Below, one piece after another: positions 1-6,273 of a stretch of 8,205 nucleotides of DNA (the stretch's first letter is position 1; every line of letters begins with the position of its first letter). This DNA is from Clostridia bacterium (GTDB lineage: Bacteria > Bacillota > Clostridia > Oscillospirales > CAG-272). Both the position numbers and the translations under genes were made by a program. The stretch covers positions 1-8,205 of the forward strand of contig JAKSPV010000059.1 of NCBI GenBank assembly GCA_024404475.1. Reading direction: 5' to 3'. Below the pieces are notes generated by a model that was not told the DNA's origin, ran no database searches, and saw only the letters and a list, made by a program, of their open reading frames with translations.

Positions 1-194
1 TCGTCCGACTCCGTCGTCGTCTCGGCGCGGTAGCCCGCCTTCTTTTCGAGCAGCGCGTTCGCCGGCTCGAACGTCGCGGGGTTCTTGTCGCAGATCACGG
101 CAACGTGAACGTCCTTCATATCGGCGAGCGTGTCGAGCAAATCGCCGCGGCCGCGGCCGCCGAGTCCGATCATTGCCAGAATTACTTTTTCCAT
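1..194 (-). CDS. Gfo/Idh/MocA-family NAD(P)-dependent oxidoreductase, N-terminal part (cut by window edge)
   Basis: Only the first 64 residues are in the window; the gene continues beyond base 1. The reading frame starts MEKVILAMIGLGGRGRG, a Rossmann-fold beta strand followed by a glycine-rich dinucleotide loop (GLGGRGRG, residues 10-17). A second beta strand ends in an acidic residue (VAVICDKNP, Asp36), the position that usually binds the adenosine ribose of NAD. This is the typical opening of Gfo/Idh/MocA oxidoreductases, which oxidise or reduce hydroxyls of sugars, inositols and related polyols in the cytosol. The start is supported by a purine-rich AGGTAAGGG stretch just upstream. It is the last visible gene of a minus-strand cluster with a NagB-like protein and a PIG-L deacetylase, which suggests a sugar or amino-sugar substrate. 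The substrate cannot be read from this fragment. A terminator-like hairpin lies about 30 nt upstream of its start. Confidence 0.8.
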   Translation of the reverse strand, partial: MEKVILAMIGLGGRGRGDLLDTLADMKDVHVAVICDKNPATFEPANALLEKKAGYRAETTTESD

Positions 195-224
195 GATAGT
201 TCCCTTACCTTTCGGATGGAAATG

Positions 225-259
225 AAAAAACGGGAGGGAGGCGATGCCTCTCCTCCCGT
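225..259 (-). terminator. Rho-independent terminator after the NagB-like gene
   Basis: Read on the minus strand, arms ACGGGAGG and CCTCCCGT enclose a second pair GAGGC/GCCTC with loop ATC, giving a 13-bp stem with one bulged A. Six T residues follow directly. It begins 15 nt after the NagB-like stop codon and ends about 30 nt before the start of the oxidoreductase gene. No promoter is visible between the hairpin and that start, so the hairpin may reduce rather than abolish downstream expression. Confidence 0.88.
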
Positions 260-274
260 CATACGCTCAAAAGA

Positions 275-1210
275 TCAGTTGCATTCTGCCACCAGCGGGC
301 CGGCGAGTTCTTTGAGGTAGAACAGCTTGCCGGGCATCGTCGGGATGAACGTCGAGGTGATGTGCATATCGGGGCCGTAGTGGAGCGTGGTCAGGCAGCT
401 CATGCCCGGCCAGCCCATGCCGCGTCCGAGAACGCCGTCGCAGCCGCCGATGATGTAGTCTGCCTGCAGGAAGATGCCGGGGCCGATCGTGTTCGCGTAG
501 CACGGAACAAGCGTCGTGCGGGACTTGAAGCTCGTCAGCGCGTTCTGCTCGATCGTCAGCGGATGCAGCTTCGCGCCCTGACGGTACGGAGCTTTCTTCC
601 ATTCTTCTTCGGTCGCGTAGTCAGCAGCGAAGTGCGGCTCCCAGAACGCGATGTGGCACATACGGCCGATACCGAAGACAAGCACGAGCTTCGCGCCCTC
701 TGCCTTCAGCTTCGCGATCTTCTCGGGGTAGGTCGGCAGATTCGTCTTCGTGGCGAAGTTGCGCTGGCACTCCGGAACGGTCTGGTTGATCTTGCTGAAG
801 AACGCCTGCTTCATGCTGTATTCGAAGGAAGCGGGGTTCGTCGGATCGAGCGTGTTGCCGTCCTTGTCTGCCCACTCGTCCATGTTGAACGTCGTGACGT
901 GGTCGCAGTTGACCTTCCACTCGTTCAGGAAATAAGCAGCCCACTTGTACATGCCCATCGGGCCGACCGGCAGGATGATCGCCAGCTGCTGACCGGCGTC
1001 TCTCGCGTTCTTGATCTGCAGCGCGATCTCGTGGCCCATGTAGGTGTCGAAATCGGCGACGGCGTCACATTCGACGGGCTGGAAATCCTTGTTCCAGAAT
1101 GCTTCGCGGGCAACGCCCTTATCGCAGCAGGCGTCGATCTTCGCCATATCCCAGCCTTCCGGGAAGAAGCCCTCGAGCAGGGAGCCCTTAACAGTAGACA
1201 AAAAATCCAT
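275..1210 (-). CDS. Divergent NagB-family (glucosamine-6-phosphate deaminase/isomerase-like) protein
   Basis: The product has 311 residues, longer than classical NagB (about 266 in E. coli). Family landmarks appear in order. A strand-loop LPVGPMGMY (80-88) stands where NagB has the sugar-phosphate loop with TGGTP. FNMDEW (108-113) contains Asp111, equivalent to the catalytic Asp72 of E. coli NagB. GIGRMCHIAFWEP (180-192) aligns with the GVGNDGHIAFNEP motif; His186 (His143 in E. coli) and Glu191 (Glu148) are kept, but Asp141 is replaced by Met184. The usual GSQKA lysine region reads GGCDG. It is therefore a NagB-fold sugar-phosphate enzyme whose substrate or mechanism has probably changed, or a regulatory relative. 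An AGGAGG ribosome binding site 5 nt upstream fixes the start. It lies 54 nt downstream of the PIG-L deacetylase and is probably co-transcribed with it. A terminator follows the stop. Family call is firm; enzymatic activity is uncertain. Confidence 0.85.
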   Translation of the reverse strand: MDFLSTVKGSLLEGFFPEGWDMAKIDACCDKGVAREAFWNKDFQPVECDAVADFDTYMGHEIALQIKNARDAGQQLAIILPVGPMGMYKWAAYFLNEWKVNCDHVTTFNMDEWADKDGNTLDPTNPASFEYSMKQAFFSKINQTVPECQRNFATKTNLPTYPEKIAKLKAEGAKLVLVFGIGRMCHIAFWEPHFAADYATEEEWKKAPYRQGAKLHPLTIEQNALTSFKSRTTLVPCYANTIGPGIFLQADYIIGGCDGVLGRGMGWPGMSCLTTLHYGPDMHITSTFIPTMPGKLFYLKELAGPLVAECN

Positions 1211-1215
1211 AATAT

Positions 1216-1221
1216 CCTCCT
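1216..1221 (-). promoter_or_regulatory. Ribosome binding site of the NagB-like gene
   Basis: A perfect AGGAGG on the minus strand sits 5 nt before the ATG at 1210, which fixes the start codon of the NagB-like gene. Confidence 0.85.
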
Positions 1222-1264
1222 GTGCCGCGGTGCGGCTTATATTTTCGGAATGTAATGCGCGGTG

Positions 1265-1969
1265 TTACGGAAGCATGCGGTACGGAACGAGGCGCTGCGC
1301 GGCGAGGAGCTGGTTGAAGCCCTCGGCGTACTTGACGCCGCACTGGATACCGCGGTCGGCGGCTTTGATCGTCTCGTTCTGGATAACGTCGATGCCGTCG
1401 TGGTCGCGGCGCCAGCCGATCTGGCTTTCGTGGCAGGCGAGCATCTGCATTTTGAGTTCCATTTCGTTTGTAATGTCGACGTACTCGGTGTAGATCGAGT
1501 TGACGGCGTAGCTGGTCTCGGCGAAGTAGATCGGCGTGACCTTGGTCGCCGGGCCGAGCTCGGGCATGAAGTGCGGGCAGGACGCGGAGAACGACGCGTT
1601 GAAGACGAGCTTGTAGACCTCGACGTGGTCGGAGCAGTAGTCCTTCGGGTCGTGGGTGATGATGAAGTCCGGGCGGACGTAGCGGATGATGCGGATGACT
1701 TTGCGGAGCTGTTCGACGTCCGCGGCGTTCAGGCAAAGGTCGCCGATGTCGCCGTTGATGACTTCAAATCCGGCAAGGGCGCCGGCCTTTTCGGCTTCCT
1801 TCGTGCGGATCTCACGCAGTTCGTCCGGCATGATGGTCTCGTGGCCCATGTTGCCGTTCGCCATGTGGCAGGCAAAGACGTCGTCGCCGCGCTTCTTGCA
1901 TTTGATCAGCGTACCGGAGCAGGTGAGCTCCATATCGTCGGGATGGCAAAGGATCGCAAGTACTCTCAT
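1265..1969 (-). CDS. PIG-L/LmbE-family zinc-dependent N-deacetylase
   Basis: The product has 234 residues and starts MRVLAILCHPDDMEL. HPDD (9-12) and HDPKDYCSDH (106-115) are the two metal-binding motifs of the PIG-L family. His9, Asp12 and His115 are the expected zinc ligands, and Asp11 is the likely general base, by analogy with MshB. Family members remove acetyl groups from N-acetylglucosaminyl conjugates or other N-acetylated sugars. There is no signal peptide, so it is cytosolic. The same frame is open 16 codons further upstream (Met at 2017). The start at 1969 is preferred because it has a GGAG site 9 nt upstream and begins the conserved first strand, and because the alternative lies almost on the predicted transcription start. 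It is first in a cluster with a NagB-like protein and an oxidoreductase, consistent with deacetylation as the first step in using an N-acetyl sugar. That pathway role is inferred. Bacillithiol-type deacetylases are an alternative. Confidence 0.88.
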   Translation of the reverse strand: MRVLAILCHPDDMELTCSGTLIKCKKRGDDVFACHMANGNMGHETIMPDELREIRTKEAEKAGALAGFEVINGDIGDLCLNAADVEQLRKVIRIIRYVRPDFIITHDPKDYCSDHVEVYKLVFNASFSASCPHFMPELGPATKVTPIYFAETSYAVNSIYTEYVDITNEMELKMQMLACHESQIGWRRDHDGIDVIQNETIKAADRGIQCGVKYAEGFNQLLAAQRLVPYRMLP

Positions 1970-2025
1970 ACCGTATATCTCCAAACTGAAAATCGTTAGA
2001 ATTCCGGTGTTTTCCACCGTCTTCC

Positions 2026-2054
2026 ATTATAGACGAGCCGCGCGGAAAAGTCAA
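2026..2054 (-). promoter_or_regulatory. Sigma-A-type promoter of the deacetylase/NagB-like cluster
   Basis: On the minus strand TTGACT (2054-2049) is separated by exactly 17 bp from TATAAT (2031-2026), a near-consensus housekeeping promoter. Transcription would start near 2019, leaving a leader of about 50 nt before the deacetylase start at 1969. Confidence 0.85.
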
Positions 2055-2111
2055 GCACCGCCGGCGATCTTGCGCGGATTTTGTGAAGCGCCGCCGACAT
2101 CGCACGATTTT
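2053..2111. repeat. Imperfect tandem repeat between the deacetylase and hpf promoters
   Basis: Two adjacent related segments, 2053-2082 and 2086-2111, share the pattern AAGCRCCGCCGRC, then ATC, then GC, then GATTTT. They start 33 bp apart, about three helical turns. The first overlaps the -35 box of the deacetylase promoter. The rest of the 293-base gap between the two genes (1970-2262) holds the two divergent promoters and an AT-rich stretch with no other recognisable feature. Confidence 0.45.
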
Positions 2112-2177
2112 CTTCTCGCAACTTCACACTTTTCAAACATTTTTTGCACTAAATTTAAGAGAAAGACACATTATCCC

Positions 2178-2206
2178 TTTACACGCCGGGCAAACTGTGC
2201 TATACT
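2178..2206 (+). promoter_or_regulatory. Sigma-A-type promoter of hpf
   Basis: TTTACA (2178-2183), a 17-bp spacer and TATACT (2201-2206) form a strong housekeeping promoter. The predicted start near 2213 gives a leader of about 50 nt before the hpf ATG. Confidence 0.85.
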
Positions 2207-2262
2207 GGATACAGGAAGAGGCAGATGCCCTTTCCGAATTCATAGAAAAGGTGGCAGAAGAC

Positions 2263-2790
2263 ATGAAGACAACGATCAACGCAAGACAGATGAACGTGAC
2301 GGAAGACCTGAAACAGGCCGCGGAAAAGAAACTCCGGAAATTCGACAAGTTCTTCCCCGGCGAAGCAGAGGCAAACGTCGTCTTCAGCCGGCTGCGCGAA
2401 AAAGAGTGTCTGGAGGTCACCATCTCATACGGCGGAACGCTGTTCCGCGCGGAACAGCGAGCCGATACGTTCCTGAACGCCCTTGACGAATGTGTCGAAG
2501 CGATCGAGCGGCAGATCCGCAAGAACAAAACGAAGATCGAGCGCCGCTACCGCGAAACGTCCTACCCGTTCGTGCCCGATGAGATCGACGCGGAGCCCCT
2601 GCCCGACGACGATCCCGTGATCCGCATCAAGACGTTCCCGCTGAAGCCGATGCCGCCGGAGGAAGCGATCCTCCGCATGGACCTGCTCGGACACAACTTC
2701 TTCGTGTTCAAGGATTCGGAGACCGGCGAAACGTGCGTCGTCTACAAGCGCCACGGCGACACCTACGGTATGATCGTTCCTGAATTATAA
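2263..2790 (+). CDS. hpf: Long-form ribosome hibernation promoting factor
   Basis: The product has 175 residues, the size of long HPF from Firmicutes. Residues 1 to about 100 form the RaiA/YfiA-like domain (INARQMNVTEDLKQAAEKKL; then DECVEAIERQIRKNKTKIERR), which sits in the decoding centre of an idle ribosome. An acidic linker (about 105-117) leads to the C-terminal dimerisation domain from about residue 119 (KTFPLKPMPPEEAILRMDLL, then GHNFFVF, then GETCVVYKRHGDTYG). That domain pairs two 70S ribosomes into inactive 100S dimers. The start was chosen because it begins the conserved strand and has a GGTGG site 8 nt upstream. The frame is open up to 2083, but those extra 60 residues would lie upstream of the promoter. 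It is a single-gene unit ending at a bidirectional terminator shared with the convergent isomerase gene. Confidence 0.96.
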   Translation: MKTTINARQMNVTEDLKQAAEKKLRKFDKFFPGEAEANVVFSRLREKECLEVTISYGGTLFRAEQRADTFLNALDECVEAIERQIRKNKTKIERRYRETSYPFVPDEIDAEPLPDDDPVIRIKTFPLKPMPPEEAILRMDLLGHNFFVFKDSETGETCVVYKRHGDTYGMIVPEL

Positions 2791-2795
2791 AAAAC

Positions 2796-2825
2796 AAAAG
2801 CCGGGACCGCAAGGTCCCGGCTTTT
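2796..2825. terminator. Bidirectional terminator between hpf and the isomerase gene
   Basis: A perfect 9-bp GC-rich stem (GCCGGGACC with GGTCCCGGC) around a GCAA tetraloop is flanked by A residues on the left and T residues on the right. The stem can extend by four A:T pairs. It ends transcription from hpf on the plus strand (six Ts) and from the convergent isomerase gene on the minus strand. Confidence 0.93.
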
Positions 2826-2830
2826 TTCGT

Positions 2831-3301
2831 TCAGATCTCAACGATCGACTTGATCTTCTGCTCGTCGAGCGGACGATCCATGAAGTTCGTCCGGCAGGAC
2901 GCGATCTCATCCACGACCTCCATGCCGGAGACGACACGGCCGAACGCCGCGTAGTTGCCGTCGAGGAACTTCGCATCCGCGTGGCAGATGAAGAACTGCG
3001 ATGACGCGCTGTTCGGATCCTGCGCCCGAGCCATCGAGATGATGCCGCGCTCGTGAGACAGGTCGTTCGGCACACCGTTCGCCGCGAACTCACCCTTGAT
3101 CTCCGTGCCGGAGCCGCCGCAGCCGGTGCCCGTCGGGTCGCCGCCCTGGATCATAAAGCCGCTGATGACGCGGTGGAAGATCAGTCCGTCGTAGAAGCCC
3201 TCCGCCACGAGGTTTTTGAAGTTTTCGCACGTGATCGGCGCCTTGTCGGGGCAAAGCTCGATGCGGATCACGCCGCCGTTTTCCATCGTCAGTTCAAACA
3301 T
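2831..3301 (-). CDS. Cyclophilin-type peptidyl-prolyl cis-trans isomerase
   Basis: The product has 156 residues, the size of a single bacterial cyclophilin domain. It has no signal peptide or lipobox, so it should act in the cytosol, catalysing cis-trans isomerisation of X-Pro bonds during folding. The signature FHRVISGFMIQGGDP (42-56) contains the catalytic Arg44 (Arg55 of human CypA) and Gln52 (Gln63). NSASSQFFI (97-105) and FLDGNYAAFGRV (112-123) complete the active-site wall. The Trp121 position of human CypA is Phe112 here, a common change in bacterial cyclophilins that lowers cyclosporin binding. The start is supported by AAGGAG 7 nt upstream. It has its own promoter at 3337-3365, converges on hpf and diverges from the YtvI-like gene. 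Confidence 0.96.
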   Translation of the reverse strand: MFELTMENGGVIRIELCPDKAPITCENFKNLVAEGFYDGLIFHRVISGFMIQGGDPTGTGCGGSGTEIKGEFAANGVPNDLSHERGIISMARAQDPNSASSQFFICHADAKFLDGNYAAFGRVVSGMEVVDEIASCRTNFMDRPLDEQKIKSIVEI

Positions 3302-3336
3302 GGGAAATCTCCTTGTCTTTTCGGTTGATTTTCCTC

Positions 3337-3365
3337 ATTGTACCACGAAAAGCGTTTCCGGTCAA
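3337..3365 (-). promoter_or_regulatory. Sigma-A-type promoter of the cyclophilin gene
   Basis: On the minus strand TTGACC (3365-3360), a 17-bp spacer and TACAAT (3342-3337) form a good housekeeping promoter. The predicted start lies near 3330, about 30 nt before the ATG. The -35 box lies within an 18-bp dyad. Confidence 0.82.
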
Positions 3366-3372
3366 CCGGAAA
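3355..3372. repeat. 18-bp inverted repeat over the cyclophilin -35 box (operator candidate)
   Basis: TTTCCGGT and ACCGGAAA are perfect 8-nt inverted arms separated by CA. The dyad covers the -35 hexamer of the cyclophilin promoter and ends just before the candidate promoter of the divergent YtvI-like gene. Its position suits a regulator binding site. It has no T-tract, so it is not a terminator. The regulator is unknown. Confidence 0.45.
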
Positions 3373-3376
3373 GCCC

Positions 3377-3404
3377 GATATTTTTCCCGCGCGCGGCATA
3401 TACT
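3377..3404 (+). promoter_or_regulatory. Candidate sporulation (sigma-E-like) promoter of the YtvI-like gene
   Basis: No good sigma-A -35 box precedes the -10-like bases here. Instead GATATT (3377-3382), a 14-bp spacer and CATATACT (3397-3404) resemble the sigma-E pattern KMATATT-N14-CATACANT. Five of seven and six of eight positions match. The predicted start would leave a leader of roughly 27 nt. The same bases contain TATACT, so a weak housekeeping promoter is an alternative. Confidence 0.4.
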
Positions 3405-3437
3405 ATATTGCCGAAATCCAACGTCTCGGGAGGAACC

Positions 3438-4499
3438 ATGAAAACGGAAACGCTTGTTCGCTTTGCCGCGGGTGCCGTCTGCGCGGCGGCAGCCGCCGCG
3501 GCGGTCTGGCTCGCCGTGCGCTACGCACTCGGCATTCTCCTGCCGTTTCTCCTCGCGTTCCTCCTCGCGATCCCCGTGCGCGCCGCCGCCGATTGGTTTG
3601 AGCGCAAGACCGGTTTCCATTCCGCCGCCGGGCGCCTGTTGCTCCTTCTCGCCCTCACGGCGCTGACCGTTATCCTCGTCGTCCGGTGCGGCGGCCGCAT
3701 CGTCGACGAGGCGGGCGAATTCGCCGAAAATGCCGCCGCCTATCTCGCTTCGCCGGACAATCTGCTCCGGCAGGCAGCCGACAAGCTCGACGAGGTCGTC
3801 TCGCGTATCCTGCCGCGTTCCGGCGGCATCGGCGGCGCCGTCTACGACGCGTTCTCTTCCTTTTTCTCCGCCGTCCTCGGTGAGATCACCTCTGCCGCGG
3901 CGACAAGGGCGGGCAACGTGATCGGCGCCTTACCGGGGTTTCTCCTGTCGCTCTTTACGGGGCTCGTCGCGCTGTTTTATTTCACACTCGACTACGAACG
4001 TGTCCGGTGGATTTTTGCCCGTTTCGTGCCCGTCTCGCGGCGTGAGAGCGTCTCCCGATTCCGTGCGGCAGTGCAAACGGCGGCCGCCGGCTACGCGAAA
4101 GCGTACGGGCTCATTTTTCTCATCACCTTCGCGGAAGTGCTGCTCGGACTCACCGTGCTCCGCTGCCGCTACGCGATCCTGCTCTCGCTCCTGATCGCTG
4201 CCGTCGATATCCTGCCCGTTCTTGGCGTCGGCACGGTGCTCGTGCCGTGGAGCGCCGTCTGTTTTCTGGCGGACGACTATAAGCGCGGGATCGGGCTCCT
4301 CGTTCTCTTCGCCGTAACGACCGTCGTGCGCGAGTTCATCGAGCCGAAACTCCTCGGCAAATGCATCGGGCTGCACCCCCTCGCGGCACTCTTCGCAGTC
4401 TACGCCGGCTTCCGCCTCGCCGGTATCGCCGGCATGATCCTCTTCCCCGTTGGAATCTATTTTCTCCGCGCACTCATCGCGGAGCCCGAAACGCAATAA
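3438..4499 (+). CDS. AI-2E/YtvI-family integral membrane protein
   Basis: The product has 353 residues with the layout of the AI-2E transporter family (PF01594). Hydrophobic segments lie at about 8-28, 29-47 and 66-83. A polar, helix-rich region follows at about 85-160, then a segment at about 162-183. A C-terminal bundle covers about 222-345. Conserved family motifs are DILPVLGVGTVLVPW (257-271) and REFIEPKLLGKCIGLHPL (298-315). In Firmicutes the closest named relatives are YtvI-like sporulation membrane proteins. Other members export autoinducer or act as ion antiporters, so the substrate is unknown. The start at 3438 has GGGAGG 4 nt upstream. The frame is open to 3216, but that extension runs antisense through the cyclophilin start and is discarded. 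It is a single gene ending at the terminator at 4498-4530. Confidence 0.88.
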   Translation: MKTETLVRFAAGAVCAAAAAAAVWLAVRYALGILLPFLLAFLLAIPVRAAADWFERKTGFHSAAGRLLLLLALTALTVILVVRCGGRIVDEAGEFAENAAAYLASPDNLLRQAADKLDEVVSRILPRSGGIGGAVYDAFSSFFSAVLGEITSAAATRAGNVIGALPGFLLSLFTGLVALFYFTLDYERVRWIFARFVPVSRRESVSRFRAAVQTAAAGYAKAYGLIFLITFAEVLLGLTVLRCRYAILLSLLIAAVDILPVLGVGTVLVPWSAVCFLADDYKRGIGLLVLFAVTTVVREFIEPKLLGKCIGLHPLAALFAVYAGFRLAGIAGMILFPVGIYFLRALIAEPETQ

Positions 4500-4530
4500 A
4501 AAAAGCCGCGGCCTTTCGGTCTCGGCTTTT
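4498..4530. terminator. Bidirectional terminator between the YtvI-like gene and groEL
   Basis: Arms 4505-4513 (GCCGCGGCC) and 4518-4526 (GGTCTCGGC) pair with one mismatch and one G:T pair around a 4-nt loop. Seven As lie on the left and four Ts on the right. On the minus strand the loop becomes a stable GAAA tetraloop followed by seven Ts, so it probably stops groEL transcription better than it stops the YtvI-like gene. The A-run overlaps the YtvI-like TAA stop. Confidence 0.82.
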
Positions 4531-4546
4531 CTGTATTGGTGAAGCA

Positions 4547-4598
4547 GAAAAACTTTTGGAGTTTTTCGGGGTGTGGGGGACTTTTGCAAAAGTCCCCC
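4547..4598 (-). repeat. Palindromic repeat element, copy 1, in the groEL 3' region
   Basis: On the minus strand, 18 nt after the groEL stop, a perfect 24-nt palindrome (4575-4598) has arms GGGGGAC and GTCCCCC around TTTTGCAAAA. ACACCCC follows, then a second hairpin at 4547-4567 with arms GAAAAACT and AGTTTTTC around CCAAA. A near-identical arrangement occurs at 8113-8164. Upstream GGAACG and GCGC segments are also shared by both copies. The structure could protect the groEL mRNA 3' end or help termination; the main terminator lies further downstream. Confidence 0.8.
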
Positions 4599-4615
4599 GC
4601 GCATCTCCTCGTTCC

Positions 4616-6247
4616 TTAGTACATGCCGCCCATGCCGCCGCCCATGCCGGGAGCAGCAGCGGGTTCGGGCTCCTTCTGGCAAGCCACGAGCGCCTCGGTG
4701 GTGAGGACGGTAGCTGCGACGGAAGCCGCGTTCTGCAGAGCGCTTCTGGAAACCTTCGTCGGATCGACGATGCCTGCTTCGAGCATATCGCAGAAGACTT
4801 CGTTGTAAGCGTCGAAGCCGTAGCCGTTCTTCTTCGAGGTCTTGATCTTGTCAACGATGACGGAGCCCTCGAGGCCTGCGTTCTCGGCGATCTGACGGAC
4901 GGGAGCTTCGAGCGCGGAGAGAATGATCGAAACGCCGGTCTTCTCGTCGCCGTTCACGGTCGCGAGCAGTTTCTTCACAGCGGGGATCACGTTGATGTAC
5001 GCCGTTCCGCCGCCGGCCACGATGCCTTCCTCCACAGCGGCGCGCGTTGCGTTCAGCGCGTCTTCGATGCGGAGCTTCTTCTCTTTCATTTCGGACTCGG
5101 TAGCCGCGCCGACCTTGATGACGGCAACGCCGCCGGACAGTTTCGCGAGGCGCTCCTGGAGCTTCTCACGGTCGAAATCGGACGTCGTGTTCTCGATCGC
5201 CGCCTTGATCTGCGCGATGCGCGCCTTGATGTCTTCGCTCTCGCCGCTGCCGCCGACAACGATCGTATTGTCCTTCGTGACCTTGACCTGACGGGCGTGA
5301 CCGAGCTGTGCGATCGAAGCGTCCTTCAGTTCGAGACCGAGCTCGCTCGTAATGACCTCGCCGCCGGTGAGGATAGCGATGTCGCGGAGCATCTCTTTGC
5401 GTCTGTCACCAAAGCCGGGCGCCTTAACGGCAACGCAGTTGAACGTGCCGCGGAGCTTGTTGAGCACGAGCGTCGTGAGCGCCTCGCCCTCGACGTCCTC
5501 GGCGATGATGAGCAGCTTCATGCCGTTCTGGACGACCTGCTCGAGCAGCGGGAGGATCTCCTGGATGTTGGAGATCTTCTTGTCGGTGATGAGGATGGCG
5601 GCATCATCAAGAACGGCCTCCATCTTGTCGGTGTCGGTAGCCATGTAGGGGGAGAGGTAGCCGCGGTCGAACTGCATGCCTTCGACGACTTCGCAGAAGG
5701 TCTCGGCGGACTTCGACTCCTCGACGGTGATAACGCCGTCGGCGGTCACTTTCTCCATCGCGTCGGCGATCAGACGGCCGATCACTTCGTCACCCGCGGA
5801 GATCGTGCCGACTCTGGCGATGTCGTCGGAGCCGTTCACGGGGCGGGAGTTGGCGGCGAGGCCTGCGACGGCCGCGTCAACTGCCTTCGAGATACCCTTG
5901 CGGATGATCATCGGGTTGGCGCCTGCGGCGACGTTCTTCATGCCCTCGTGGATGATCGCCTGCGCGAGCAGCGTAGCGGTCGTCGTGCCGTCGCCGGCGA
6001 CGTCGTTCGTCTTCGTGGCGACTTCCTTCACGAGCTGTGCACCCATGTTCTCGGCAGCATCTTCGAGTTCGATCTCTTTCGCGATCGTCACGCCGTCGTT
6101 GGTGATCAGCGGAGCGCCGTATTTCTTGTCGAGGACAACGTTGCGGCCTTTCGGGCCGAGGGTGATCTTGACCGTGTTGGCGAGTTTGTCAACACCGGCG
6201 ATCAGTTTATTTCTGGCGTCAACGCCGTAGTACAGATCTTTTGCCAT
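4616..6247 (-). CDS. groEL: Chaperonin GroEL (Hsp60)
   Basis: The product has 543 residues, the normal full length. It forms the double-ring folding chamber in the cytosol and hydrolyses ATP while folding client proteins with GroES. The sequence shows LGPKGRN (30-36) and the nucleotide-binding GDGTTT (85-90, with the conserved Asp86). The equatorial segment RIEDALNATRAAVEEGIVAGGG carries the ATPase Asp equivalent to Asp398 of E. coli. The tail ends in the Gly-Gly-Met repeat GMGGGMGGMY that lies inside the cavity. The start follows AAGGAG by 8 nt and is 26 nt downstream of groES, so the two form one operon. Heat-shock control through CIRCE applies to both. The product appears intact, with no missing catalytic residue seen. 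Downstream are a palindromic repeat and a terminator. Confidence 0.99.
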   Translation of the reverse strand: MAKDLYYGVDARNKLIAGVDKLANTVKITLGPKGRNVVLDKKYGAPLITNDGVTIAKEIELEDAAENMGAQLVKEVATKTNDVAGDGTTTATLLAQAIIHEGMKNVAAGANPMIIRKGISKAVDAAVAGLAANSRPVNGSDDIARVGTISAGDEVIGRLIADAMEKVTADGVITVEESKSAETFCEVVEGMQFDRGYLSPYMATDTDKMEAVLDDAAILITDKKISNIQEILPLLEQVVQNGMKLLIIAEDVEGEALTTLVLNKLRGTFNCVAVKAPGFGDRRKEMLRDIAILTGGEVITSELGLELKDASIAQLGHARQVKVTKDNTIVVGGSGESEDIKARIAQIKAAIENTTSDFDREKLQERLAKLSGGVAVIKVGAATESEMKEKKLRIEDALNATRAAVEEGIVAGGGTAYINVIPAVKKLLATVNGDEKTGVSIILSALEAPVRQIAENAGLEGSVIVDKIKTSKKNGYGFDAYNEVFCDMLEAGIVDPTKVSRSALQNAASVAATVLTTEALVACQKEPEPAAAPGMGGGMGGMY

Positions 6248-6273
6248 GATATGTTCTCCTTTTCAGATGCAGA

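Noticed and set aside
362..1255. 297-codon open frame on the plus strand
   Set aside because: It is antisense to the NagB-like gene, which has clear family motifs and a perfect ribosome binding site. The plus-strand translation looks like nothing known.
1262..1999. 245-codon open frame on the plus strand
   Set aside because: It mirrors the PIG-L deacetylase gene exactly and gives a valine/aspartate-rich translation, typical of an antisense shadow.
1970..2017. 16-codon N-terminal extension of the PIG-L deacetylase
   Set aside because: The upstream Met sits almost at the predicted transcription start with no room for a ribosome binding site. The downstream Met has a good one and starts the conserved core.
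2083..2262. 60-codon N-terminal extension of hpf
   Set aside because: It lies upstream of the predicted transcription start, and the HPF family begins at the Met at 2263.
3930..4682. 250-codon open frame on the minus strand
   Set aside because: It is antisense to the YtvI-like gene and crosses the terminator and the groEL end. Its composition is charged and low-complexity.
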